Assembly: GCA_037355855.1 (NCBI GenBank)
Contig: CM074765.1
Location: 3,038,001-3,102,000, forward strand
DNA: 64,000 nt
Source: Pseudo-nitzschia pungens
Taxonomy: Eukaryota; Bacillariophyta; Bacillariophyceae; Bacillariales; Bacillariaceae
Direction of reading: 5' to 3'
Shown here: positions 54,121 through 64,000 of the stretch, in pieces
How positions within the stretch are numbered: the stretch's first letter is position 1
How the letters are laid out: each line of letters begins with the position of its first letter
The notes under the pieces: model-generated
Told to the model about the DNA's origin: nothing
What the model saw: only the letters and a program-made list of their open reading frames with translations
The model's database searches: none
Program-made: the position numbers and the translations under genes

Positions 54121-57100
54121 ATGACGAACACCACCGCAGCAAGGACCTACAACCACTATTCTCGCAGCAAAACCGTGACTGTGGAGAAAGTCAAGGCCAA
54201 ACATTCGGCCAACCAGCCCGGACTGGACCGCTTGCAAGAATTGTTGGTCAAGGCCACCGCAAATCCTTCGGGGGGACAAAACTTTGCGCAAACCATCAAA
54301 CGGGCCTTGCGTTCCCTTCAGGAGTGCAAGCATCCAATTCTGACCCAACAGGATGCTGTGAAGCTCAAATATGTGGGCCCGGCGATGGCGAAAAAAATAT
54401 GTCCCCAATCGACAATGAAAACGGCAACTGCGACCCGCCAAGGCGCTGGTGGTGGTGCTTCTTCTTCGAGTGCATTGGCAACTACCAAGAAGAATGTTAG
54501 TAAGCGAAAGAGGATCGGTCGTTCTGGGAGTCACCAACGTGATGGGACCGAGATGGAGAACGGCAACAACATGCACTGCAGCGACACTCAACAACTCGCT
54601 TCCACGACCACTCGTCATCGTCTCCATACGAACGAATGGTGTAGCGGACAACGACCACTCGTCTGTTCGACGTATTCCATTCCTTCCACCCTCTCGCCAC
54701 CCTTCGATTCGGCGGTTGGTTCCTCAAAGGCATCTCTCAAATCAACGAGCAAGGAAGCCGCCTACCGAGCCGCCAAGCAAGAGGCCGAAGCCCTGGCCCT
54801 TGGCCTTCCCACTCGGGGTCCGTGGAAGGTCATTTTGCTGGTGGACAACCGGGAACACAAATCCAAGCAGGTGGTCAGCTCGTGCAAGCAGGCGGGGATT
54901 CCCTGTGAGGAGCGCCAGCTGGCCATTGGGGACATGGCTTGGATTGCCCGGTGCTGCCGTTTCGAGGAAGCATCCACGGACCAGAGAGCGCAGGCAAAGA
55001 AATCGAAACGCAACGAGGGCAACACCGGTGTCATCGAAGTAATGCTGGGAACGATCGTCGAGCGCAAGGAAGTTGCCGATTTGGCCTCGAGTTTGTTTGG
55101 GACTCGGTATGCCGAACAGCGCCTGCGGCTGAGCGAGTGTGGCCTGCCACAGGTCCTTTTTTTGGTAGAGGGCGATTTGGCCTCGGTCAGCAACTGCCCG
55201 TCCGACACCCTGCAAATGGCCATGATGGAGACCCGCCTCCAGTTGGGCTTTTCGATGATCCGGACCCAAAACCTGGCGGATACGGTGTGCAATTTGAAAA
55301 CCCTGCACTCCCGGATCGTCCAGCGGACCTTCCCCGAGGCCTATGGAAGAAACCAGGAGCAGCGACAGGTCCTTCCGGCCTTTGGGGGCGGAAACCGGAG
55401 GAGGAACCGCCCGGATCGCCGGGCATCGTCACTGCTGGAACTGGTCTTTGATACCCCACCCGCCCCGCCGTTTGGTGAAGCACGCTTCATTACCTACCCG
55501 GAACTCAAGGCTAAGGTAGAGCTCGATCGGGAGCGGGGAACCCGAAGCATTCGGGCCCTGAGCCTGGCAATGCTCAAGCAGATTCCTTCTCTGTCGCAGA
55601 AAAAATGCACGGCCATTGCCAACCGTTTCCCGACGTTCAACGGCCTGTTGAAAGGCCTCTCGTATCCCGGCAGCAACTCCCCGCTGCCGAAGCAGGTCGC
55701 TGGGGGGACAATTCGTGCGACAGTCACTAAAACAACGGCAACAAGAAAGCCATCGCCCCTCGCAAAACACCCGAAACAAATCGTCAAGGACATTGAGATC
55801 GAAAGCGGCCGAGGCAGAACGATAGGGCCAATCTCCGCATCGGAAGTTTATGCTGCTTGTTGCACCCTGGGCGATGGATCCACCGTGTACTATCATTCTC
55901 AACAACAACCAACAGATATATCTACAACATCAGTAGCAGCAGCATCAATGGTGCACCATTCCCAAGCATCGGAAAAGCTTGGAGCAAGGAAGCCACCGCC
56001 ATCGGGAACTGCTTCGGAGTTAACGGCACACGGATTCGCGCTTCCCATCACTACTTTGGACCGATCGACGGCAGATCTTGCCGGTATGCCTTCGACCTCT
56101 CCCAAAGCGACGCTGAGAACCAATGCTAGTCGCAACCAGCTCGATTCACCTCCTTCGTTCTCTCCTTCTGTCGGAGTCGATATATCTTCGGATGCGGAGT
56201 TGGGAACGAACGATTCTACCGTGCAAAGCGGGAGTCCAAAGAACCCGATGGACTTTGACGCTGACTCTCCTTCTCCCCGGGGCCGACACAAAAAACAAGA
56301 AGAAACGGTTGATCTCCTGACGCCCGAGGTTCCGAGACTGGGAACAAAATCCTTTACTACCAAGATTCCTTCCCTCCGAGGAGCGATGGATCCTTCGGCT
56401 TGGCCGGGGAACGACAGCGACAGCGACAGCGACATTAGCAATGACGAGGACGATCGAAACAACCCAGCATCCAAGGCCGTGACTTTGACCGCTGCAAGAA
56501 CCACGAAACCATCCAATGGCGCAACTTCCAGTGGTTTTGCATCCGCAGCTTCTACGAGTCGTTTTGCAATCGCGAAACCCAAGGCTTCGCAACGGCAACA
56601 ACCAGAAACCGTTCTTCTCTTGTCGTCGTCGTCCGAAGACGAAGACGGTATCGACGGCAATCTTCTTCGCCAGGATGCGGTCCGAAAGAGACCAGGAAGC
56701 ACTTCGGTTGCCACTCGCCACGAGGCCAAGAAGAGAGCATCCAGCAGTTCGGATCTGACCAAGAATTCAGAGGCAATGGCGGTGAAAACACCCCGACCTC
56801 TCGCTTCTGGACAAGTGCGAAACAACGATTCCCCGGCATCTCCCGCCCCGTCCTCGGATACGTCCACCCTTTTTACGTCCCCCGAGGCAAGTGCTCGTTC
56901 TCTCGGCACACCATCGGACGCCCTCGCACAAAAGCCACAAAGCAAAGACGAACAGTTGGGTGGTCGCACCGACGCAACGAAGGCTTTGAACAAACATCTC
57001 CCAGCATCCGAAAACGGCGGTCGCGAGGAAAACCCGGTTCCGGAGGTCGTGAGCCTCCTGGACAACGGCGGCTACGATTGCGAAAGCGACAGCGATAGCG

Positions 57101-57570
57101 ATAGAAATGATTGTACCAATGGTTTCGCTTCGGTCGGAGGCAAAACAACGGGACTGTTTGCCAACCAAAGTGGCCCGCGGGAGCATCCGGGATCGCGTCT
57201 CCCCGGTGACAATTTTCAAATCGGAGCGGGATCCGCCCCGGCTCCCGGGGCTGCGATTGCCGCAAACTCGTTGCTGCTCGCTAGCAACAAGATGCCTCCC
57301 CCCAACGTGACCATCAAACGGGGAGGCAGATCACTGCATTCTTCCCCTTTGTCGGCTGCGTCTTCGTCTTCGTCATCCTCCGCGGGTTCGAGCGCTCACG
57401 GTCCGGGGGACAAGGATCTCGATGTCGGCAGCAGCTTGCGGGAGCGTTTGGAAGCGAAGATTCGTCACGGAACAACGGCCGCTTTCCTTCGCGGCACGAG
57501 CGTCCCGCGGGAACAAGAGGTGATCGAGATCGATGATTCGGACGACGGCGATGACGACGACGGCGACTGA
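54121..57570 (+). CDS. MUS81: MUS81-type structure-specific endonuclease with long SIM-rich tail
   Basis: Single exon, 1,149 residues. Family role: with EME1, MUS81 cuts 3' flaps, replication forks and Holliday-junction-like DNA. The N-terminal helix-hairpin-helix region (~30-100) reads FAQTIKRALRSLQECKHPI ... LKYVGPAMAKKI. ERCC4 nuclease: VDNREHKSKQ at 241-250 and the catalytic E314-R-K-E-V-A-D320 (family motif ERKxxxD). A second HhH region is near 475-510 (MLKQIPSLSQKKCTAIA). The nuclease core ends near 520. The remaining ~600 residues are Ser/Pro/acidic and disordered-looking. That tail has four hydrophobic clusters next to acidic/Ser stretches: VDLL (730), VLLL before SSSSEDED (831), VVSLLD (976) and VIEID before DSDDGDDDD (1134). 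These fit SUMO-interacting motifs. Typical MUS81 is about half this length. Confidence 0.85.
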   Translation: MTNTTAARTYNHYSRSKTVTVEKVKAKHSANQPGLDRLQELLVKATANPSGGQNFAQTIKRALRSLQECKHPILTQQDAVKLKYVGPAMAKKICPQSTMKTATATRQGAGGGASSSSALATTKKNVSKRKRIGRSGSHQRDGTEMENGNNMHCSDTQQLASTTTRHRLHTNEWCSGQRPLVCSTYSIPSTLSPPFDSAVGSSKASLKSTSKEAAYRAAKQEAEALALGLPTRGPWKVILLVDNREHKSKQVVSSCKQAGIPCEERQLAIGDMAWIARCCRFEEASTDQRAQAKKSKRNEGNTGVIEVMLGTIVERKEVADLASSLFGTRYAEQRLRLSECGLPQVLFLVEGDLASVSNCPSDTLQMAMMETRLQLGFSMIRTQNLADTVCNLKTLHSRIVQRTFPEAYGRNQEQRQVLPAFGGGNRRRNRPDRRASSLLELVFDTPPAPPFGEARFITYPELKAKVELDRERGTRSIRALSLAMLKQIPSLSQKKCTAIANRFPTFNGLLKGLSYPGSNSPLPKQVAGGTIRATVTKTTATRKPSPLAKHPKQIVKDIEIESGRGRTIGPISASEVYAACCTLGDGSTVYYHSQQQPTDISTTSVAAASMVHHSQASEKLGARKPPPSGTASELTAHGFALPITTLDRSTADLAGMPSTSPKATLRTNASRNQLDSPPSFSPSVGVDISSDAELGTNDSTVQSGSPKNPMDFDADSPSPRGRHKKQEETVDLLTPEVPRLGTKSFTTKIPSLRGAMDPSAWPGNDSDSDSDISNDEDDRNNPASKAVTLTAARTTKPSNGATSSGFASAASTSRFAIAKPKASQRQQPETVLLLSSSSEDEDGIDGNLLRQDAVRKRPGSTSVATRHEAKKRASSSSDLTKNSEAMAVKTPRPLASGQVRNNDSPASPAPSSDTSTLFTSPEASARSLGTPSDALAQKPQSKDEQLGGRTDATKALNKHLPASENGGREENPVPEVVSLLDNGGYDCESDSDSDRNDCTNGFASVGGKTTGLFANQSGPREHPGSRLPGDNFQIGAGSAPAPGAAIAANSLLLASNKMPPPNVTIKRGGRSLHSSPLSAASSSSSSSAGSSAHGPGDKDLDVGSSLRERLEAKIRHGTTAAFLRGTSVPREQEVIEIDDSDDGDDDDGD

Positions 57571-58040
57571 TGAACCGACAGCAGACACTTTGGCCACAAG
57601 GACGATGAATCGGGCGACAGACCACTCGTTTTGCAAACATTTTCACACCTATCATAACTAGAATAGACTACAATAATTTTTCCGAACCACGAGGCAGCAA
57701 ACTGTACGGAACACTATTGCGGAACCGACTGCTTTCACTACGGTAAACCGATGAACTGCGCTTCGATTCCTGTCTACAGTTTCTTTCATTGAGAGTCTTT
57801 CTTCTCTATGCGTTTCCGTTTTCGTTTCACTCGATGATTGCGATGAGAAGCACCGTTTGCATGATTTCCGTTGAACTCGATTTGACACATCGTGGCACGG
57901 ATCGGCACGGCACAATGCGACACGCTTCGCACTCGTCGGGGGTCCCAATTCCAATTCAATTCCAATTCCAATTCCGATTCAAGCTCCAATCGTGATTCCC
58001 ACCGCCCAGAAAAGTCTCCGTTGTTTTTTCTCTCTCTCTC
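57571..58040. other. Convergent intergenic region
   Basis: Lies between the stops of MUS81 (+) and LC7 (-). Contains a run of ATTCCA hexamer-like repeats at about 57947-57985. No gene is seen. Confidence 0.5.
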
Positions 58041-58568
58041 TCACAGGGCCGAGATGCTCGGATCTTGTAGCACCACGAGCGTGTATCCCAGCTTGGGCGC
58101 CACCAGGATCTCGTCCTTCCGGGTTCGGATGCGCACAAAGGAAATGCTTTCCTCGCTGTTCGATCGAGAGGGAGCCGAGGCACCGCTGGCATCGTCGTCG
58201 TTTTCGTTGTCTTCGTCGTCGCCGTCGAATCCGTCCTCCCCACGGGGACCCGACAGGCTCAGGACGTACTGGTTGGCCGATTTCATCATCCGGGTCAGGA
58301 GATGCGGGTTTCCGAGTATGGACGGGGCGGCGGTCCCGCTTCCGCCGCTTCCGCTCGCCTCGGAAGACCTGGCTCGTTCCGCACCCACCGTGGTCACCTG
58401 GTGCGTCACGATGTTGCCCTTGGAGTTCAGTATCGATACGGCCAGGACGCCCTTGTGGGAGGCCAATCGGGAAACCGTGTCCTGGACTTCTTGCCAGTGC
58501 ACCACGTTTTTTGTGGAAGCGGCCGCGGTGATCGGGGGCGTCGTCGTTGCCGGTTCGTCGTCTGCCAT
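58041..58568 (-). CDS. Roadblock/LC7-type dynein light chain with acidic insert
   Basis: 175 residues from ATG 58568. Roadblock/LC7 pattern: VQDTVSRLASHKGVLAVSILNSKGNIV (~29-55), LLTRMMKSANQYVLSL (~88-104), and ISFVRIRTRKDEILVAPKLGYTLVVLQ (~140-168). Family proteins are about 100 residues. The extra length is a Ser/Gly loop after the second strand and an Asp/Glu/Ser-rich insert (~106-138) before the conserved C-terminal strands. Family role: light chain on dynein intermediate chain. Other LC7-fold proteins (for example Ragulator or MglB-like) remain possible. Confidence 0.75.
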   Translation of the reverse strand: MADDEPATTTPPITAAASTKNVVHWQEVQDTVSRLASHKGVLAVSILNSKGNIVTHQVTTVGAERARSSEASGSGGSGTAAPSILGNPHLLTRMMKSANQYVLSLSGPRGEDGFDGDDEDNENDDDASGASAPSRSNSEESISFVRIRTRKDEILVAPKLGYTLVVLQDPSISAL

Positions 58569-59482
58569 TTTGGTTGCGGTGATTGTTATTGTTATTGTTA
58601 GAATCTCTTCTTCTTACTTTCGGATACCGATGTGGGTGGTGCTGCAGGTACTTTATGGTACGGTACGGTACGAGGCTTGCGGATTGTTTTGTCTTGCGAA
58701 TGTCACCGAGGTTGCAAAGAGTACTCTGCTGCTATCATACGGTTCTCGAATCAGTCTCGAGGTGCTGTGTTGATGCTCCAGAAGCTGCGCTATCGACACT
58801 TTTCCTGTTGCGATGAAGCAATGCCATTGCTCTCCGGCAGACGTAACTTACCGTAGAAGTAAAAAAATTACTCGCAATTAAGGTTACATGTACCCCCTGT
58901 GGGAATGCAACACTGCAAAACTACAAGCAGTCTTTTAATTAAAACGTAGTTGTGGCTTTTGTGTTTGTTTGTGTCTCAACGCAGGAGGGCTCGTTTTTCA
59001 ATCACTATCCACTCACGACCGATTTTTTTTTGCGAAACGCAAAAATTCTCAAAATATTTTTCAATGAAAAGAATCTTTGCGCTGCGCATAAGATACAATT
59101 TTGGCATATTTTTTTGTCGCCGTCCTCGTCGTTTGCATCATTTTGGTGAGACATTCTCAACACTGCTCAACGGCATCATTTCCCGTATTTTAAAGTATTG
59201 CAAGGGTGCCCGTAAGATTGCTTTTGTACTCTTGTACTTTGGTAAGGCTTACTCTGCAGCATCGGTTGGAAGTTGACATCCACGATATTACTCGAACACG
59301 GAAAACTCAGCCTATCAACAAGACCCAAGCTGCCAGTTGCCAGTTGCCAGTTGCCAGTTGCCCAGAATTTTACTACCGTAGCTCCTACCGTTCCCTCGCC
59401 ACATTTACGCTTTCGCAATCCATCCAACAAAATCTTCGTCGAGACCGAGCCCGATCCCTTCTCGCACCGCAAGCACCGAACC
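58569..59482. other. Divergent promoter region between LC7 and Sec5
   Basis: LC7 (-) and SEC5 (+) start 914 bp apart, head to head. Contains a GTAACGGTACGGTACG repeat near 58655-58670 and a tandem GCCAGTT heptamer (about four units, 59332-59361). Core promoter elements are not identifiable. Confidence 0.5.
59332..59361. repeat. Tandem heptamer GCCAGTT
   Basis: About four perfect 7-bp units, in the Sec5 5' leader or promoter. Confidence 0.85.
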
Positions 59483-62400
59483 ATGGCCGACGAGGACGCC
59501 GCCGAGCGGGCCACCCAGGAAATCAAGGCCCTGCTGAAGCGCCTCGATCCCAAGGACTCTTCCCACAAGGATCGGATCCGTCGACTGAACAAGTTTCGAA
59601 ACTTTGTAACCGGAGAATCCAGCGCGGGAACGCCGGAATTCTACGACGATGACATCCCCCTCCTGCTCCTGGGATCGGCGGCGCCGCCGGCGCTCCTGGC
59701 GGCTTCGGATCTGCTGGACGAGATGGACGGAAACTATGGCGGGGGGAGCTCGGCCGAGATCTACGGGCTCCTGCAGGCCTGCGGCACACCCAGTGTGGAG
59801 CACGATCACATGCTCAAGCGATCGGCCCGGCACGCCATGTCGCTGCTGAAGTTTCTGGTCATTGATTTCGTGGAGGAGGGCGAGACCAGCGGCCTCAACT
59901 TGTTTGCCCAGGCATTTTGCTCCTTTCCCGTCGACAAGTACGGATACATGAGCCTGGATCTGCATTTGATCGGGGACCAGCGCGGTGGTGCACAGGAGGA
60001 CGCCTGCGAGGTCATGGTCCTGTTGCTGACCAAGCACCTGCAGGAAGACGGGGAAACCCCGAGTCCGCTCTCCAAGGAAGACCTGCTGGCGTCTCAGCAG
60101 GCGCAGCAGGCCTTTGACTTGTGGGTCGCTCAGCACGCCAGCAAGTCCCAGCAGGGTCTGATCCGGGCCAATGCCCAGAAACGGAGGGAAAACCTGGACA
60201 AGGAATCGACAAAGCTGAGCGCCACCGGGGGTCTTACGGCGGAAGAAACCGCGGAGCTCGAGCTCCTCGCCGAGGATTCCGACGAGGACTACGACTCGGA
60301 CGACCCCAACGATCCTCTCGCGGGAATGAAGCGCCGCCAGAAGGCCCACAAGAGGGACCTTCTGGAAGCCAAGCGAATGGGAGAGTACGACGAGGAACGC
60401 GACGGTCCGGCCCTGCGGTGGGAGGATTCCCTTCTCTACCGGGAACAGCAGCAGCGGCAGGCCTCCCAGAAACGGTTGCAGGGAGCCGGTGGCAGCGCCG
60501 CCGAGGAGCCGGACAGCATCAACGTCCGCGAGTCACAGGAGGCCGCGGCGGAGCTGGCGGAACGAGAGGAAGAAAAGTCGCGGATTCTGCGGAGGGACCC
60601 GCTGGGATTGCACGGAACCGAATTCGATCTGCAGGCAATCGAAACCGAGCAGAGGGAGCTCCTGGAACAGGCCCTGAGCGAGGCCGAGGAGGAGCTCTCC
60701 AAGGCCGACGACGACCCCACGCTGCGGGCCATAAAGGAATCCCTGGAGATGGTGTACGACGGGGTGATTGGGGTCGGCGATGCCAACGCCAACGCCACGA
60801 AACTCACAAAGTCCTCGAGCCAGTTCGGAAGCAGCAAATTTTCGGGAAAGAGCATCTTGCCGACCGACAGCAACTTCGATCCGATTTTGTTCCTGACCCT
60901 GGTGCACCGAAAAGCGTCCTACGAAGAATTGGTCGGCTCCATGAACCGATTGAGCAGTAAGTGTGACAAGATGCCTCGTGTCGTGTTGCGACTTGGCTTG
61001 GAGTGAAGTAAAGTGAATTGGATTGGGTTGGATTGAAGTAAAGTGAATTGGATTGGGTTGGATTGAATTGAATTGAATTGGATTGGATTGGACCGCATGG
61101 GATGGGCTGTTTTTACCTTCGTCTTTTTGTGCGCAATGGAGGGAAGTGTTTGTTATTGGAAGCAGAATTTTCAGCTTTGGCATGGGTTCTCGTAAGTTCA
61201 CCTTGTGCCGTTCCTCTCTGTATCGTTTTCGACTTGTTCAGCCGACACGCAAAACCAAGTGAAACAGCTACAGGATATGGTCAGAGAAAACTTTGCGCTC
61301 TTTCTTCGGTGTGCCGATGGTATCGACACTTTTAACGAAAAGACACTTTCTCAATCCGGACCCGGAGTCGGCGATCGACTCAACCGGTTGGATGCATTGG
61401 CCGAATCGTCTTCTCATCAGGCCAAAAAGTCTTTCAAACCGCTGCTGGACAATGCCAACGAAGTTCGCAAGGTGCAGTCGGCTTTGAACGTCCTCCAGCG
61501 CGTCGAGGGAGTCCTCCAGGCGCCCTATCTGATGCGGCAGCACGTCGAAAACGGAAGGTTTTCTGCTGCCCTCAAGGCCTACCGTCGCGTGCAGGTCATT
61601 GACGATTCCAACAAAATCGAGATACTCATCCACGTCAAGCAACAGGCAATGGAATGTGCTAGAGAAGCCAGACGCGAACTCGAAGGCAGACTAGCACAGG
61701 ACAGCAAGATTGGTGTGACGGGCTTGCTAGACGCCATTCGCGATCTGGGAGAACTTCTCGAGCTCAACATTCCCGAGGACCCCAAAGAATCCGAGAAGAT
61801 AACTGGAAGTGCACGCTTTCGCCGGCAGCTCGTGGGAACCTATAACATTGGAGGAATCACGATCAATGTTCGAGACTTTCCGCCCGCTCTGGCCTGTTTG
61901 TTGTTGCAGGCAGCCCATTTCACGTCTCTGGTATCGACTGCCATTCAGGATGCGGACAACATCACGCACCGTATCTTCGAGGGAGAATCTCTGTCTGCAC
62001 AGAACACTTTGGATTCCGACAAGGGAGAAGGAAAAGGACACGACGCAAGCAAGACACCCGCGCGACCGAAGTCATCGTCTACGTACAGCAATCAGTGGAA
62101 GCACGATGTCCTCGAGGCGCGCAGCATCGTGACCATCCGAGCGGTAGAACTCATCTCCAAGTGGCTCCCGCGTCTCTTGGACGTGGCCATTGCGGCTCGG
62201 GAAGATGAAAAACGACGGGCTGCCAGGGCTCGATCCAACCATAGCAGCAGAGACCAGTATCAACTGACACCCTTTGAAGTCTTTCTGACGAACATTGCCC
62301 CCGTTGTTACAAAGCTCGTTGAACACGCTGCCTTTTGCGGTCTTGGCAGTGCCCCCAAAGGAAGTACCATTGAAATCAAGATGACATTTGGCAAAAAGGC

Positions 62401-63526
62401 TCCTGACAAACTCCGAGCACTTCTCAGGACGCCCCTTCCGCCTTCCCAAAGTTCCCGTGTCGGGAAGGAACTCGCCGCCATGGTGGCCGTACTCGCTCAG
62501 AGCAGCATCACCATTAATCAGTTGAAACCGCTACCGGGAGAAGTATCCACTACCGCAAAAAATGTCTACACCCTTTCCCCTCTGGAAGAGAGCCGCACAC
62601 TGGGAGAGCAATCCGTAATGACCATCGAACGAAGGAGGTGCATCTATGCGTTTGATATTTGTGCACGGGGATGTTCCAGCAGGGCCACCGGGAGCGGAAA
62701 GTTCGATGCCGACTCCCTCCTCACCTGCCTTCGCACTCTGTCCAACGAATTAACTCGTCCCGAAGAGTGCTCGAGCGAGGTCGAAAAGGGCTGCGAAGTC
62801 GTCATTGAGAAGTGTTGCGATGGTTTGGCATCCTACGTTCGTGACCGCGGAGATGGGGCTCGGCTGAGTGCAGTGGCGGAATGTGCCGATGTCCTGCAGG
62901 ATCGCATGACCGACGTCGTTCGAGAGATTGGGTACCTCACGAACAACCACGAAGAAGTCCAAAAAGAGATGATGCAAAACATTTTGGGCCTCGAAGGTGC
63001 TATGTTTGACGAGTTTTTAGACAGCATTCGGGAATCCACATCAGCGTGCTGCCGAATGGGATGGCTGGACGTTCGAGCAACCGATATGACGACCGAAAAT
63101 CCCTCGGGAGGATTTCCACCGTATCTTTCGGCATCGCTGTTGTCGATTGTTCGGTGCCGCGCTCAGGTGGAACAAGCTCTCGGGACAAAGATTCGCAAAT
63201 TAGAAGGCCAGACCTACCAGCACATTGCCATGGCCACAGTGGCAGAGGGGATTGCCGAGGGAATTTGCGAACAAATCCAGCAGCGAAAGATGACTCTCAA
63301 GGTCCGCCAATCCGATCGGTTGGCGAACGAGCTGCAGTTTTTGATGAACACGCTCAAAAGATACCTGTCGGACGAGGCCATGTCTCTGCTGGACGGAACC
63401 CGAAGGATGCTGTGCAGCAAGGCTGGACGCGGGAACGGAATGCAGGGTGATGGCCCCGATGGCTTGGCGGCTTTGGAGGAATTGGAGCGCCTCGGTCGCG
63501 TCTACGTTCTTTGTTTGGGAGCGTAG
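59483..63526 (+). CDS. SEC5: Exocyst subunit Sec5 (EXOC2)-like with long N-terminal extension
   Basis: Two exons: 59483-60956 and 61242-63526, joined through GTAAGT and CAG, giving 1,252 residues. I chose ATG 59483 (MADEDAAERATQEIK) because the upstream in-frame sequence to 59273 is a simple-repeat translation. Sec5 signature spans the splice: FDPILFLTLVHRKASYEELVG at ~465-485, then KQLQDMVRENFALFLRCADGID after the junction. The rest of exon 2 is helical, as in exocyst rods (NEVRKVQSALNVLQR; RDFPPALACLLLQAA; a C-terminal LNRYL-type MNTLKRYL segment). Family role: tethering of secretory vesicles to the plasma membrane. Animal Sec5 has ~920 residues with an N-terminal Ig/TIG domain. Here that domain is not seen, and a ~460-residue acidic, partly helical region takes its place. 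Confidence 0.75.
60957..61241 (+). other. Sec5 intron with (ATTGGATTG)n-type repeats
   Basis: A 285-bp GT-AG intron (GTAAGT ... TTGTTCAG). Its 61000-61095 part is built of GGATTG/GAATTG hexamers and a duplicated AAGTAAAGTGAATTGGATTG unit. Confidence 0.85.
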
Positions 63527-64000
63527 TATAGTATCGAAAACAGTGTTCATGGATTCGTTTGTATCAGCGTTCAAAACTACAAACCACGAATCGACAGCGG
63601 AGGGGCAATCCCTTGCGATTTGACACTAGCAGAGATCTTAAGAATGATCGACAATGTAGCTTTTTGCTTGCCATGCCTTGCTAGCACATTGAACCTAGAG
63701 CTTTGCAAGTTACACCAGCGAGGCCATTCTATTCCTTGGTGCTTTCGTTTCTTGTTTTTATTAAATTGTGCCACAAGCGCTGCACGAAGTATTGCTAAAC
63801 GAGGTGCCAACCAAATACTCTTCGTGAAAATCAGCAAGGTTGCCACGCCCGGAATTCATTTGCACCGCATGATATAAACAATCCACCTTGGTGCTGACAA
63901 ACACCAATATTGATTCTCAATGAATCAAACACCTCCAGCTCATCTTTGATGAAGATCCGGAAGCGTATCCTGACTCAGACGCCTTCTTGTATCTGTGTCA
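63527..64000. other. Terminal intergenic segment, no gene seen
   Basis: Downstream of Sec5. Short frames only, none protein-like. Confidence 0.45.

Noticed and set aside
53860..54651. 263-residue minus-strand open frame
   Set aside because: It lies opposite the MUS81 start and has the Arg/Cys/His-rich composition of a shadow frame. MUS81 motifs on the plus strand are clear.
55899..57065. 388-residue minus-strand frame
   Set aside because: Shadow of the low-complexity MUS81 tail. The Ser/Arg-rich composition mirrors the Asp/Ser repeats on the plus strand.
59405..60349. 314-residue minus-strand frame
   Set aside because: Shadow of GC-rich Sec5 exon 1.

Overview
The window is nuclear DNA from a eukaryote. 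My best guess is a diatom or related stramenopile. This rests on single-exon or few-exon genes with short GT-AG introns (112-318 bp), a Ty1/copia pol fragment, pogo- and Harbinger-like transposases, and host proteins (ISWI, PEX6, ETHE1, globin, LC7, MUS81, Sec5) that look eukaryotic but diverged. No database search was run, so the species is not assigned. RNA genes, CRISPR arrays and bacterial signals were looked for by eye and not found.

Layout. 1-30.2 kb is almost entirely mobile DNA. A complete 3' part of a LINE (copy A, ORF1 + ORF2, 3' end at 9135) sits inside a Ty1/copia pol gene whose 3' half and 3' LTR run to 11812. A degenerate block (11.8-17.6 kb) follows, with a broken gene of unknown family facing a broken PIF/Harbinger-type transposase. 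A second LINE (copy B, 17711-28624, with 15-bp target duplications) is split by a Ty3/gypsy-type LTR element (21736-27626, 203-bp LTRs, TGTGA duplications). That element is itself split, inside its right LTR, by a 555-bp foldback element (26878-27432, CCGGG duplications). This gives a clean three-level nest with a readable order of events. 28.6-30.2 kb holds simple and palindromic repeats.

30.3-42.4 kb is a host gene block: PEX6 (+), an ISWI remodeller with an N-terminal HMG box encoded across an intron (+), and a mitochondrial ETHE1-type persulfide dioxygenase (-). 42.4-53.9 kb is again repeat-rich. It holds a LINE 3'-end fragment carrying a solo copia LTR, a two-exon globin gene (-), a 1.1-kb foldback element full of TGCGTCTAAAA half-sites, a broken pogo-like transposase (-) and a second copy of the 555-bp foldback family. 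54.1-63.5 kb is a compact GC-richer gene block: MUS81 with a long SIM-like acidic tail (+), a roadblock/LC7 dynein light chain (-) and exocyst Sec5 with a long N-terminal extension (+).

The most unusual material is in the foldback elements. The two copies of the TTGAGGAC family are collinear in their outer arms but carry the 15-nt loop of their central hairpin in opposite orientations. One copy lies inside an LTR that otherwise looks identical to its partner, so it moved recently. Second is the gypsy element. It keeps LTRs, RNase H and integrase, lacks a reverse transcriptase core, and carries six same-orientation copies of a ~100-bp module where coding sequence should be.
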